A stretch of 27,344 nucleotides of DNA, taken from positions 1 to 27,344 of IMG/VR virus record IMGVR_UViG_3300031576_000247; one strand, given 5' to 3'. The notes below the pieces were generated by a model that was not told where the DNA came from, did no database searches, and worked only from the letters and a program-made list of their open reading frames with translations. Numbering within the stretch: the first letter of the stretch is position 1; every line of letters starts with the position of its first letter. This DNA is from a virus. Position numbers and translations under genes: made by a program. Below are positions 1 to 7,770 of this stretch, piece after piece.

Positions 1-928
1 TCTGGTTGCCGTTCAGGGCGAAGCGGTTCGCCGCGGCGCTCGATGCGGATTCGCTGACCAGCGTGACCGTGTCAGCGACGGTCGGGTCCACATTCAGGAT
101 GAGGATGAGGCGGCCATCGGCGCCGCCGGCGAGGCCGGTGATGTTCTTGTTGCCGCCGCTCGTGTCGAGCCGGATCACCGTGGCCGTAGCGAGGCCCGCC
201 GGGTTGTAGTCGTTCTGGTCCGCGGCGAGCGTGGCCGAGATGTCGCCTGTGAGGGCCGCGTCCTCGTTCACGTCAACGCCGGGCACATCGAGCTGGTTCG
301 TGGCCTGGTCGTAGACGAAGGCCGCCTCGCCCGTGAACACGGACGCCACGTTGTATTGGACCGCGCCTTCGGGGCCTCCTGGAAGTGGAATCGCAGGAAG
401 CAGTGGTGGCGCCATCAGCGCACACCTCCACCGGGACGAGGTCGAATCGTAGACCAGGGCGATGCCGTCACCGGCGGCCAGTGTCAAGGACTCGGCGAAG
501 GAGAAGCGGTTGGCCGCCGTGCTCAGCACATCCTCGCTCGATAGGATGATGTTGAAACCGCCGACGTTCAACAGGACGAGGAAACGTCCGTCGGCGCCGC
601 CCACGAGGCCCGTGATCGTGCGTATGGCGTCGCTCGCGAGGCGCAGGACCACGGCGTCCGCGAGCCCCGTCGGGTTGTAGTTGTTCTGGTTCGACGTGAT
701 CGTGGGCGGCGTGAGGTCGCCGCGCCAGGCCACGGGTCCGCCCGTCACCTCGAGCTGTTCGGGGAGTAGCGCGGTGCCGTCCGCGGCGGCCGAGTGGTTG
801 TGCGACTGCGTATGGAGTTGCCCGCCCGTGTGGTGCGGATCTCCGTGCTTGCTCGGGGCACTTTGGTCCTGCTGCCGCTTCCGGCGCGCGTCGGCATAGC
901 GCGTGTTCGCGGGCGAGACGGTTGGCAT
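1..928 (-). CDS. Tail fibre / receptor-binding-type structural protein (3' end beyond left edge)
   Basis: The frame opens at an ATG four bases after the stop of the PKD/FN3 gene and stays open to the window edge (309 codons seen). The first 60 residues are polar and His-rich (HHTGGQLHTQSHNH). Then comes a beta-rich module at about residues 64-168 (NQNNYNPTGLAD, ITGLVGGADGRFLVLLNVG, TAANRF, DSTSSRW), which starts again from about residue 225 (DQNDYNPAGLAT, ITGLAGGADGRLILILNV, AAANRFALNGNQ). These tandem modules are familiar from tailed-virus fibre proteins, where they form a trimeric shaft. As the last virion gene seen, it fits a distal fibre. The C-terminal receptor-binding part is not in the window. 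Translation is probably coupled to the upstream gene; GTGATC before the ATG may serve as a weak ribosome site. Confidence 0.75.
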   Translation of the reverse strand, partial: MPTVSPANTRYADARRKRQQDQSAPSKHGDPHHTGGQLHTQSHNHSAAADGTALLPEQLEVTGGPVAWRGDLTPPTITSNQNNYNPTGLADAVVLRLASDAIRTITGLVGGADGRFLVLLNVGGFNIILSSEDVLSTAANRFSFAESLTLAAGDGIALVYDSTSSRWRCALMAPPLLPAIPLPGGPEGAVQYNVASVFTGEAAFVYDQATNQLDVPGVDVNEDAALTGDISATLAADQNDYNPAGLATATVIRLDTSGGNKNITGLAGGADGRLILILNVDPTVADTVTLVSESASSAAANRFALNGNQ

Positions 929-932
929 GGGA

Positions 933-2816
933 TCACGTGTTGAAGACCAAGTCCGCGGTCCACTCCCAGACCGAGACCGACTGAGGTTTGAGCGCGGCCG
1001 AGATGTTGCGCAGGAGGCCTTTCTCGGCCGTGCCCGTGATCTTGGCCGTCTGCACCTGCTTGTTGTTGTCGCGCACGTCCTGCAGCGTCGTGATGTCGGC
1101 CGGCATATCGTTCACGAGCGTGCGCCACGCGATCCCCTTGAGCTTGACCGAGACTGGTTTCTGGCCCGCCACGATGAGCGCATTCGCCTGAGGCCCCTCC
1201 TCCACAATCACGTTGTTCCCAAAGTCCCACCCGATCGCGGCCCAGCCGTCAGTCAAGGCCGAATCGAGGTTGACCGTGACCTCGGTCGATACCGTCACGA
1301 TGATCGTGACTTCGGCCGACACGAGCGCGTCCACGTCCTTGACGCGCGCGCGCACCGTATAGGAGCCGGCGCTCGTGAACGAGACCACCTTGGTCGGCGT
1401 GGCCTGCACGGAGTCCGCCGGATACGGTGGCGCTGCCGGGTCTGTGTAGACCCCGTTGTTGTTGAAGTCAAATTGGTAGCCTTCGCTCGCGTGCATCGCC
1501 TTGTTCCCGGCCCTCGTGTAGGATTCGACCAACGTGAACGTGATGTTCTCGTTCGCCAAGACCTCCATGGGGCTCGCGAGGAGCTTCGCGATCGGTCCCG
1601 GATTCGCCACCGTGAGCGTGGGCCCGCCTGCGGTCAGCCCTGTCAGATCGGACCAGAAGCCGAGGCTGTTGCGTATGCGGCATTTGGGCGTCTGGGTCGT
1701 GGCGTAGGGCCAGATGTGATCGCGTGTAGGACTTGCGTCGTCCGACTTCCACCTCGAGCCCGATTTGTCCGTTTCGCTCGATGTGCCCCATGCGACGTAG
1801 AACTCTTTGTTCGTCACGGGCGATGGCGTCGCGACGTACGCGACGGGCGCCACGGTGGCCGTGATCTTCTGGCCCGCGTCAGGCGTCGTGTCTGACACGG
1901 TGAACGTGGATACGTCAGCACGAATCATCCACACGATGTTCGACGAGATTACCGTGGTCCCGGTCGCGCCCGCCTTCGTCGTATCGAGGCGGACGTCGTA
2001 TTGAATGACTGTGTTTTCCGTGAGGCCGCTCTGGTCCACGTATTCCGCCGCGCCCTGCTGGGTGATGTCAGACCCGATCTGCGCCCAGGCGCCAGCGCCG
2101 ACCTTCCGGAACACCCGGTATGCGATGAAACCGTCCCCCTCGTACGGTGTCCACGTGAGCCTGTTGTATGCGGAGTCCGTGAGGGAGGGATCGTCTGATG
2201 CGGCCGCGATCTTCAAATCTTCGATCGCGTCCCCCGGTTTTTGCTCATAGGTGATGACGAGGACTGGGCGCAACGATACCGTCGCGTGCTCTTTCGAGCT
2301 CCATTCGTCCTCGAATGTGCCGTCGACTTGAGGGGCGAATCGCCCCACGATGGACACGCGGTCGCCCCATCGAAACCCGAGCGTCGTGATGAGCGTCGTG
2401 ATCACGATGCTTTTCATCTCGGTTACGTTCGTAATGACCACGTCAGCGAGCCTCGCGCCCGCGCCTGGCGCGTTGCTGTACGACACCTCCTTTTCCTCGA
2501 AATCGCGGAGCGTCTCATCAAACGCGTAGTCTGCGGACCCGGTCCTGTTCGTGGCCGAGAGATTGAGCTTGAGCGTCAGCGTGAGGATGCCCTCGTTCGA
2601 CCTTGCCACATCGCAGTCCGCCGGAGCTTCCGGGAATTGGAACAAAAGCAGGATCTGTTTCTTGAACGCGCTCGACCCCCCCGTCCTTACTGTCTTCGCC
2701 AATATCGGGCTGACGAGCCCATCCGTTGCGTCCGGAACGTCGATGTCAAAGAAGGAGTCTCCGCCGTCACCGACATCGGGATGCGTGATCGTCGCGCGAC
2801 TCTGTACCTGGCCCAT
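933..2816 (-). CDS. Baseplate/tail-tip protein with FN3- and PKD-like domains
   Basis: 627 residues. The ATG overlaps the previous stop as TAATG and is preceded by GGGGAG, which sets the start; the frame is open further upstream, but there it reads an Arg/Gly/His-rich shadow of the tape-measure gene. The N-terminal part (about 1-195) is beta-rich and resembles a virion attachment domain. Residues around 200-300 look FN3-like (YNRLTWTPYEGDGFIAYRVFRK). A PKD-like domain follows near 410-510 (YQFDFNNNGVYTDP, TKVVSFTSAGSYTVRARVKD), then a C-terminal beta domain. FN3 and PKD domains are common surface-binding decorations of tail proteins. Between the tape-measure genes and the fibre it is best read as a distal tail or baseplate protein. 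No enzymatic motif was seen. Confidence 0.7.
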   Translation of the reverse strand: MGQVQSRATITHPDVGDGGDSFFDIDVPDATDGLVSPILAKTVRTGGSSAFKKQILLLFQFPEAPADCDVARSNEGILTLTLKLNLSATNRTGSADYAFDETLRDFEEKEVSYSNAPGAGARLADVVITNVTEMKSIVITTLITTLGFRWGDRVSIVGRFAPQVDGTFEDEWSSKEHATVSLRPVLVITYEQKPGDAIEDLKIAAASDDPSLTDSAYNRLTWTPYEGDGFIAYRVFRKVGAGAWAQIGSDITQQGAAEYVDQSGLTENTVIQYDVRLDTTKAGATGTTVISSNIVWMIRADVSTFTVSDTTPDAGQKITATVAPVAYVATPSPVTNKEFYVAWGTSSETDKSGSRWKSDDASPTRDHIWPYATTQTPKCRIRNSLGFWSDLTGLTAGGPTLTVANPGPIAKLLASPMEVLANENITFTLVESYTRAGNKAMHASEGYQFDFNNNGVYTDPAAPPYPADSVQATPTKVVSFTSAGSYTVRARVKDVDALVSAEVTIIVTVSTEVTVNLDSALTDGWAAIGWDFGNNVIVEEGPQANALIVAGQKPVSVKLKGIAWRTLVNDMPADITTLQDVRDNNKQVQTAKITGTAEKGLLRNISAALKPQSVSVWEWTADLVFNT

Positions 2817-3490
2817 TAAGCTCTCCCCGCTTCCTGCAACACTTGCTTGTGCTCGGTGAACGCTTCGCCCACCGCGTCCGGGTGGCGCGACAGGATCGTG
2901 ACGTACGTGACGCTCGAGGGAGCACCGCCCATGCGTGCGCCGCCCAGCGGGATCGCCGTGAACAGCTCGGGGCCCCTGTCGCCCACGATGACCGGCGTGG
3001 GCTGGGTCGCAACGAATGAGCCGCCCTCGCCCATGACCTTGAAGCCGGCCGCGGCCCCGCCCGCGACTATCGCGAGACCCGCGATGATGCCGCCCGCGAC
3101 GGCGGGTGCGATGATGCCGCCCGCGGCCGTTTCGGCCGCCGCCTGTCCCCATTTTGTCGCGGTCACGATTTTGGAGATCGTGTCATAGAGCTGGAGGCCT
3201 GCGCTCAAGCTCTGGATCGCGGCCTGCACGCCACGCACGCCGCGCGTCCAATCCTGGTTTCCCTTGCCCACGATCTCGAGCGCGCGGAACACGCCCATCA
3301 GGCCGGATCGGAGCTGCATCAGGGATGACCGAGTGAACACGTCCGTCTTGCGCGTCGTGGCCTCGATCTCCGCGCCGGCCATGTGCACGTTCTGCCTCAG
3401 GTTCGAGACGTGGTCCGCGACCTCGTCGAACGCTTCGACGCCTTCGGCACGGCCCCGTATGAGCGCCTCGAGCTCCTCCGTGTACACCAT
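2816..3490 (-). CDS. Tape-measure-like tail protein, second copy (C-terminal type)
   Basis: 224 residues, start ATG overlapping the previous stop (TGATG). A helical N-terminal half (EELEALIRGRAEGVEAFDEVADHVSNLRQ) leads into a Gly/Ala-rich hydrophobic stretch at about 125-155 (GGIIAPAVAGGIIAGLAIV). A tail of the type GGSFVATQPTPVIVGDRGPE follows; this ending, with VGDRGPE, is typical of the C-termini of siphovirus tape-measure proteins. At 224 residues it is far shorter than most tape measures (usually above 600). It pairs with the gene just upstream, which has a related helical-plus-hydrophobic plan. The two may act together as one tape measure, or one may be a tail-tip component. Confidence 0.6.
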   Translation of the reverse strand: MVYTEELEALIRGRAEGVEAFDEVADHVSNLRQNVHMAGAEIEATTRKTDVFTRSSLMQLRSGLMGVFRALEIVGKGNQDWTRGVRGVQAAIQSLSAGLQLYDTISKIVTATKWGQAAAETAAGGIIAPAVAGGIIAGLAIVAGGAAAGFKVMGEGGSFVATQPTPVIVGDRGPELFTAIPLGGARMGGAPSSVTYVTILSRHPDAVGEAFTEHKQVLQEAGRA

Positions 3491-4017
3491 CAGCCCACCT
3501 CGGCCATGCGGTTCTGGCCCGTGTTATTCACATCGTACACGCGATTGCTCGAGCTATCTCCGGTCGGGTTGCCGCCCGGAAACGAGGTCGGTGACGAGGA
3601 CCCGTGTTGCGCGGCGAGGCCCGCGACCGTGATGAGGGCCGCGACCACGGCCGCGAGCGGAATCCAGAAGAATGGTCCCCAGGACGCGACCAGAGCGGCC
3701 GCGCGTGCCCACAACGTGCCCTGCTTTGCCATGCTGGCCCAGCGCACACCTTCTTGAATCGCGATCAGCGTGGACATGGTCGACATGGCCGTGTTGATCC
3801 CGGAGCCGAGTGCGGTCTCGACGCCGTAGATGCCCATGTTGGCCCTGTGGTAGCGTTCGAAATCGCGCTCGAGCGAGCGCAATGTATGCGTGTTGAACGT
3901 GCCGACTCGGTCTTGCAGCATCCCGCTGTTCATCCCAAATCCTTCAATGCCGCGTGCGAATTTGCCCACGCCTTCGGCCGCGTTCCCGATGTCTGAAACG
4001 GTGCGTGCGGCACGCAC
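3490..4017 (-). CDS. Tape-measure-like tail protein, first copy
   Basis: 175 residues from a GTG start nine bases after the stop of the frameshifted tail chaperone. It has a helical region (TLRSLERDFERYHRANMG), then Ala/Met-rich helices, and one clear membrane-type segment at about residues 112-135 (SWGPFFWIPLAAVVAALITVAGLAA). It ends in a Ser/Gly/Asn-rich tail. Hydrophobic segments inside a helical protein directly after the chaperone genes are the normal place and shape of a tape-measure protein, although this one is extremely short. Translation is coupled to the next gene by TGATG. An alternative is that it is a separate tail protein and only the following gene is the tape measure. Confidence 0.5.
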   Translation of the reverse strand: MRAARTVSDIGNAAEGVGKFARGIEGFGMNSGMLQDRVGTFNTHTLRSLERDFERYHRANMGIYGVETALGSGINTAMSTMSTLIAIQEGVRWASMAKQGTLWARAAALVASWGPFFWIPLAAVVAALITVAGLAAQHGSSSPTSFPGGNPTGDSSSNRVYDVNNTGQNRMAEVG

Positions 4018-4025
4018 GGCCGCCG

Positions 4026-4723
4026 TTATCCGAGCCGTGCGTTCACCCTCCGCATCCAGGCGTGTTCGGTCTCCGCAAGCCCCTCAAGGACAGCCATCAG
4101 GTCCTCGACGAATGTTTCGTCCTGCGCATCGAGCGGGCCCGCCTTGGGCGGCAGGTGCGTGCGCAAGAAGACGTGGACCGCGGGCAGGTTTGGCAGGCTC
4201 GAGATCGGCGCGTTCGCGGTGCCGCGCGTCACGTCCCGGACGAGTTTTTTAGTGCGTCCGGCCTGAACGCGGCCTGGAACTCGTCCTCGATCCGCTTGAA
4301 CGTGTCCGGGGGCAGGATCTGCGCCAGGCGTCCCATGAATAGCATGAGGCGGTCGTCGAACCGCTGGAGCTGCGCGTCCACGTGGTACACGACGCGCTCC
4401 CACACGTCCTGTGGCAGCGCGCGGAGCTCGGCCGCCGTGAGCTTGGGTGACTCGAGGCACGCGGCCACGCGCAGGATCTCGTGCTCCGTGCGCGCAGCGG
4501 CCGCAGCGTCGTTCGCTTCGGCCACGCGCTCGAGCACGCGCACGTACACGTCGGGCTGGAGCTGGATGCGGACCTCGTCCAGGTGCTGCGTGTACCAGGC
4601 GAGCGCGGCCTGGCTCCGCCTGAGCCCGCTGTCCTCGTCCGCCCTCAGCTTCTCGCTGTGCAACCACGTTCTCACCTTCAGCGTGCGCGCCTGCCCCTGC
4701 CACTCGATCGTCGCCTCCGACAT
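4026..4723 (-). CDS. Tail assembly chaperone, -1 frameshift fusion (G-T type)
   Basis: This is the extended product predicted if ribosomes slip back one base at the A AAA AAC heptamer (positions 4250-4244). About 160 residues of the upstream frame are then joined to about 72 residues of the -1 frame, beginning LVRDVTRGTANAPISS and ending MRRVNARLG before TAA. The -1 frame downstream of the slip site is open, has normal codon use and has no start codon of its own in a sensible place. In lambda-like viruses the G and G-T proteins coat the tape measure during tail assembly and are made by exactly this device between the tail tube and tape-measure genes. The placement here matches. Confidence 0.75.
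4229..4723 (-). CDS. Tail assembly chaperone, unshifted product (G type)
   Basis: 164 residues, mostly helical (DSGLRRSQAALAWYTQHLDE, RVLERVAEANDAAAAARTE), ending ALKNSSGT just after the slippery site. The ATG lies 27.5 bases from the centre of a CTTAAG box (4748-4753), so it is probably translated from a leaderless transcript. That box is fused to the stop codon of the tail tube gene. Position directly after the tail tube and before the tape measure, helical composition and the frameshift signal together support a tail assembly chaperone. Sequence similarity to a known chaperone family was not recognised by eye. Confidence 0.7.
   Translation of the reverse strand: MSEATIEWQGQARTLKVRTWLHSEKLRADEDSGLRRSQAALAWYTQHLDEVRIQLQPDVYVRVLERVAEANDAAAAARTEHEILRVAACLESPKLTAAELRALPQDVWERVVYHVDAQLQRFDDRLMLFMGRLAQILPPDTFKRIEDEFQAAFRPDALKNSSGT
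4244..4250 (-). promoter_or_regulatory. Programmed -1 ribosomal frameshift site A AAA AAC
   Basis: On the minus strand the zero-frame codons CTA AAA AAC contain the classic slippery heptamer in the correct phase. The zero frame ends five codons later with TGA, whereas the -1 frame runs on for about 72 codons. A short GC-rich hairpin can form downstream (CGCG-GCAC-CGCG), which might stimulate slipping, but no strong pseudoknot was identified. Confidence 0.75.
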
Positions 4724-4747
4724 GGGCTCAGGAACGGGCGGGCTTCG

Positions 4748-4753
4748 CTTAAG
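4748..4753 (-). promoter_or_regulatory. TATA-like box of the tail chaperone gene
   Basis: The minus strand reads TAGGCTTAAGCG, where TAG is the stop codon of the tail tube gene. The CTTAAG centre lies 27.5 bases before the A of the chaperone ATG, which fits a leaderless archaeal transcript. The same 11-base string AGGCTTAAGCG recurs before the portal gene and before the zinc-ribbon/terminase operon. Confidence 0.65.
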
Positions 4754-4754
4754 C

Positions 4755-5732
4755 CTATGGTGTGAGCACGTCGAGCTGCCAGGTCTTGGCCTGGAACCGC
4801 AGGTGCTCGATCGCCACCCCCTTCTCCATGCGCCACTCCAGATCGTACGCGCCCAGGAGCTGGCAGTCCGTGAGCGTGATCTTGATGAACTGAGCCGCCG
4901 CGGCCCTGGACAGGGTCAGGGTGAAATCGACCTCGGCCGCGGCCGTGTCGCGTGCGGCCGTGTACTGGTCCAAGAAGTCGTCGACCGAGCGATATGTGTC
5001 GAGCTCAACGAAGACGGAGGTCCCGATGGGGGCCGCGAGCCCGATGTAGCGGTCGGACGCGGCCCCGGACTTGATCACGCCGTCGGTCAGGATACCGTTC
5101 TCGACCACGACCTTGAGGTTGTTCGCGATGATGCCCGCGATCGTGGGGTTCGCCAACGTGTACGTGCCGTGTGCCTGGGGATCGAACGGGGCCAATGCGC
5201 TCGGTGAGATCGCGCTGATGTCGACGTGGGGGGTGCTTTGCTTGTCAAAGTAGCGCGGCACGACGTCCATCTTGGCCTTGACCAAGTGCTGCTTGAAGTT
5301 CCAGTCAATCTCGGCACGCCGGATCTTACACCCGCGCACGCGCCACCATTCGTCCGTCTGGGACCAGTCGATGCCGGCCTGCATCGTGAACGAGCGCAGG
5401 TCCCGGTTCGTGAGCGAATGGCGGTTCGTCACGACGCCCGTGCCCCCGTTCGGGACTCCGCCGAATGCGAATGCCAGGAGGCTATTCGCCGGGTTATCGT
5501 CCTTCAAGTCGCACTCGAACGTGAGGTGGACGTCGCGCGCGCGCTCCATGTAGCCCTGGGGCTGCGCGTTCTGCCCTTCGTAATAGGCCTCCACGTTGTG
5601 GTCCGTCGTCACCTTCCAGTTCCGCATCACGCCCAGGAACGGGAGGCGGGACGCGAGCGGGTCCGTGCCCCACGTCACCTCCTCCGAATAGGTCACGAGC
5701 GCGTACTCCTCGAACGCCATCACATCGCCCAT
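4755..5732 (-). CDS. Tail tube (major tail) protein
   Basis: 325 residues. The start was placed at the ATG eight bases after GGTGA, just past the stop of the upstream gene; an ATG 12 bases further in (MAFEEYALVTYSEEVTWGTD) is possible. The N-terminus, with a 'YSEEVTWGTDPLASRLPFLG' element and a beta-rich body, is typical of siphovirus tail tube proteins. So is its place between a tail completion protein and the tail assembly chaperone. Later segments (WSQTDEWWRVRGCKIRRAEIDWNF, AAEVDFTLTLSRAAAAQF) alternate in the manner of beta strands. Its stop TAG merges with the next promoter. An alternative would be a head-tail joining protein, which is less likely given its length and neighbours. Confidence 0.65.
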   Translation of the reverse strand: MGDVMAFEEYALVTYSEEVTWGTDPLASRLPFLGVMRNWKVTTDHNVEAYYEGQNAQPQGYMERARDVHLTFECDLKDDNPANSLLAFAFGGVPNGGTGVVTNRHSLTNRDLRSFTMQAGIDWSQTDEWWRVRGCKIRRAEIDWNFKQHLVKAKMDVVPRYFDKQSTPHVDISAISPSALAPFDPQAHGTYTLANPTIAGIIANNLKVVVENGILTDGVIKSGAASDRYIGLAAPIGTSVFVELDTYRSVDDFLDQYTAARDTAAAEVDFTLTLSRAAAAQFIKITLTDCQLLGAYDLEWRMEKGVAIEHLRFQAKTWQLDVLTP

Positions 5733-5740
5733 TTTTTCAC

Positions 5741-6181
5741 CTACGGGATCGTCTTGCTCAACCTCACGTGCCACGTGATCTCGGCCGCGCTGAAGATGCC
5801 TTGCTCGAGCATGGCTCGATCCGTGCGTGCGCGGATGAAGTTAGCGTACTGGACCTGCGCGAGCCCGTTCAGCCTCTCCTTGCCGTGCAAGAGGGATCGG
5901 AAGGCCTCGATGAGCTGGAACAGGCGCTCAAGCTGGGTCCGTTCGGGATCGAGGAACACGATCTCCGTCTTGAGCATCACGAGCGAGAGCTCGTTGCCCC
6001 CGCCCACGGCCTCGATCGAATAGTCGTCAAGGTTCGTCAGGACGTGCGTCTGGTTGAGCTCGGCGCGTGTCGCGTCCATATGGTACACGTCGGCAGGCAG
6101 ATCTCGGAAGCGTCCGTCGTCCTGCATCAGCTTGTAGCACGTGTCGACCAACGTCTTGACCGTGGTCCCGTAGTCCGGCAT
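5741..6181 (-). CDS. Probable tail completion/terminator protein
   Basis: 146 residues, ATG overlapping the preceding stop as TGATG. The sequence is mixed alpha/beta (TTVKTLVDTCYKLMQDD, SLVMLKTEIVFLDPERTQLERLFQL, ITWHVRLSKTIP) with no enzymatic motif. Its size and its location between the connector-type gene and the tail tube match tail terminator or neck proteins of siphoviruses. The assignment rests on gene order; the family was not recognised from sequence. Confidence 0.5.
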   Translation of the reverse strand: MPDYGTTVKTLVDTCYKLMQDDGRFRDLPADVYHMDATRAELNQTHVLTNLDDYSIEAVGGGNELSLVMLKTEIVFLDPERTQLERLFQLIEAFRSLLHGKERLNGLAQVQYANFIRARTDRAMLEQGIFSAAEITWHVRLSKTIP

Positions 6182-7737
6182 CAGAACCTCCGCACGACGG
6201 CCAAACGGAGCGCGGTCCGCCTCGCCTTCCACCGCGCAACCCACGCGTCGACTTCGGCCTGCAGCCGCATCGTCTGCGCGTCCGTCTTCACGTTGGGAAA
6301 GAACGCGGACCCGATCGCCTCGAGCGCGGCCACGCGCAACGTCATGTCGACGAGCTCGGGCACTTTGTGCGGTTGCACGTAGCCGTGCGTGTACGTGAAT
6401 CGGAACGCGGCCCGCCTGTACGAGGCCCAGGACTGGTTTATCCAAACTTGGCCCGCGAGCTCGTCATCGTCCCCCATGTACCAGCCCGTGTCCTCGCCCT
6501 GGCTCACGGTGCCCCACGTCGCGTTCCCTGTCCTGCGCTGGACCGTCGTCATCGTGGTCACGATGGGGTAGCGCAAGATGTAGGCGCCGCTCGTGCTCAA
6601 CGGCTGCTCCTCGTTCGTCTCGGTGCCGCGCGCGAACAGGCGTTTCGTGCGTGGCATTCCCGGCTCGATTGCCGCGTCCAACTTCATCTCGGCCCGCTTC
6701 AGGATGTCGTCGAGCTCGAGATCGGTGAACCGGGATGTCTTCAGGAGGTCCTGATTGTAGCTCGAACCGAGGCCGCCCAAGAAGACGCGTAGGATGTCTG
6801 GGTCGTGCACGTAGCGCGCGAGCTGGACCACGTTCGTCTTCAGGTTGTTCGCCGCGTTCGCTTCCAGGATGGACTCGATCCGGTCCCCGACCCCGTTCAA
6901 CTTCGTGTAGTTTGAACCCAGGAATCCGCTATCTTCTGGGCCATCGTCCGACCCCCACCAGACGTTGCGTAGCTCCCACAGGCCGAGCGTGGCTTCGGAC
7001 CTGGCTACGGCTGCGCCCACCGTGTTGTCGTAGATCAGGACCTGGCCCACATCAATGAGCTCGAGGGCGTCGGCCGGGTCATCCCGTTTGCCCGTCGCCC
7101 TGTGGAATACGACCTTCGGGCTCTGAGCCGAGTTGTTCGTCAGGATCCCGAAGCGGTTCCGTCTCAACACGAGCTTGCCCGTCGATTCGAACTGGAGCGC
7201 GATGGCGGTGCGCGCCGCGTTTGATGGCGAGCTGTAGAGCCCGATACCGCACTCCTCGATCGTGACCGGACCCATGACGCGCACGGGGTCCGTGCTCAGA
7301 AACGTGGCCGTTATGGACGTCGGCCGTTCCATCTGGATCCCGTTCTCGCAGTTCCGGATCACGACGTCGTCGAGCACGATTTCGCCGTACCCGCTGACCG
7401 TGTCCGGCAGATAGAGCCCGTACTTGCAGTCCGAGATACGCACGTGATGTAGGTCCCAGCGGAGGCCCGCGGTGAGCGCGCGGCAGATGATGCCCTGGCC
7501 CGCGATCATGTCACGGCCGCGCCCGCGCACCACGATCGGGTCGTTCCGCGTGCCCATCAGGCGCAAGATCCCGCTCACGATGTTGTCCAAGTAGTAGTTC
7601 CCGGTGAACACGATCTCGACGCCGGGCTCAGCCTGGACCGTGGCGCCGTCCGCGATCGTCGCGTGCGCGGTCACGTTGTAGGGACTCCCGGTCTTCGTCA
7701 GGACCTGTGTGGCGAGTGAGCCCGAGAGGTCGGTCAC
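6181..7737 (-). CDS. Beta-helix domain fused to a head-tail connector-like domain
   Basis: 518 residues. The N-terminal 270 or so residues have the repeating short strands and Asn/Gly turns of a right-handed parallel beta-helix (VRISDCKYGLYL, VVIRNCENGIQM, VTIEECGIGLYS, LVLRRNRFGILTNN), as in pectate-lyase-like folds. From about 320 on (FTDLELDDILKRAEMKLD to AVVRRF) the protein looks like a gp6-type connector: a helical start, RRTGNATWGTVSQGEDTGWYMGDDDELAGQVWI, then FTYTHGYVQPHKVPELVDMTLRVAALEAIG. Its place between the head genes and the tail completion gene fits a connector. The fused beta-helix is unusual and might decorate the neck. The GTG start is 30.5 bases from a TTAAAA box, implying a leader of a few bases. 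Confidence 0.6.
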   Translation of the reverse strand: MTDLSGSLATQVLTKTGSPYNVTAHATIADGATVQAEPGVEIVFTGNYYLDNIVSGILRLMGTRNDPIVVRGRGRDMIAGQGIICRALTAGLRWDLHHVRISDCKYGLYLPDTVSGYGEIVLDDVVIRNCENGIQMERPTSITATFLSTDPVRVMGPVTIEECGIGLYSSPSNAARTAIALQFESTGKLVLRRNRFGILTNNSAQSPKVVFHRATGKRDDPADALELIDVGQVLIYDNTVGAAVARSEATLGLWELRNVWWGSDDGPEDSGFLGSNYTKLNGVGDRIESILEANAANNLKTNVVQLARYVHDPDILRVFLGGLGSSYNQDLLKTSRFTDLELDDILKRAEMKLDAAIEPGMPRTKRLFARGTETNEEQPLSTSGAYILRYPIVTTMTTVQRRTGNATWGTVSQGEDTGWYMGDDDELAGQVWINQSWASYRRAAFRFTYTHGYVQPHKVPELVDMTLRVAALEAIGSAFFPNVKTDAQTMRLQAEVDAWVARWKARRTALRLAVVRRF

Positions 7738-7764
7738 GTTGGGTCCGGTATGCGCGTGCTCGCC

Positions 7765-7770
7765 TTTTAA
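7765..7770 (-). promoter_or_regulatory. TATA-like box of the connector gene
   Basis: The minus strand reads CGCCTTAAAAGGCG, a near-palindrome that also contains the TAA stop of the four-helix membrane protein. Its centre is 30.5 bases before the GTG of the connector gene. Confidence 0.5.

Noticed and set aside
903-1895. Long plus-strand open frames opposite virion genes (also 9667-11238, 20748-22325 and others)
   Set aside because: They are Arg/Val/His-rich antisense shadows typical of GC-rich coding DNA and have no ribosome sites or known domains.
933-3152. PKD/FN3 gene extended to 739 codons
   Set aside because: The extra N-terminus is an Arg/His/Gly-rich reading of the tape-measure gene; a clear ribosome site and TAATG overlap fix the start at 2816.
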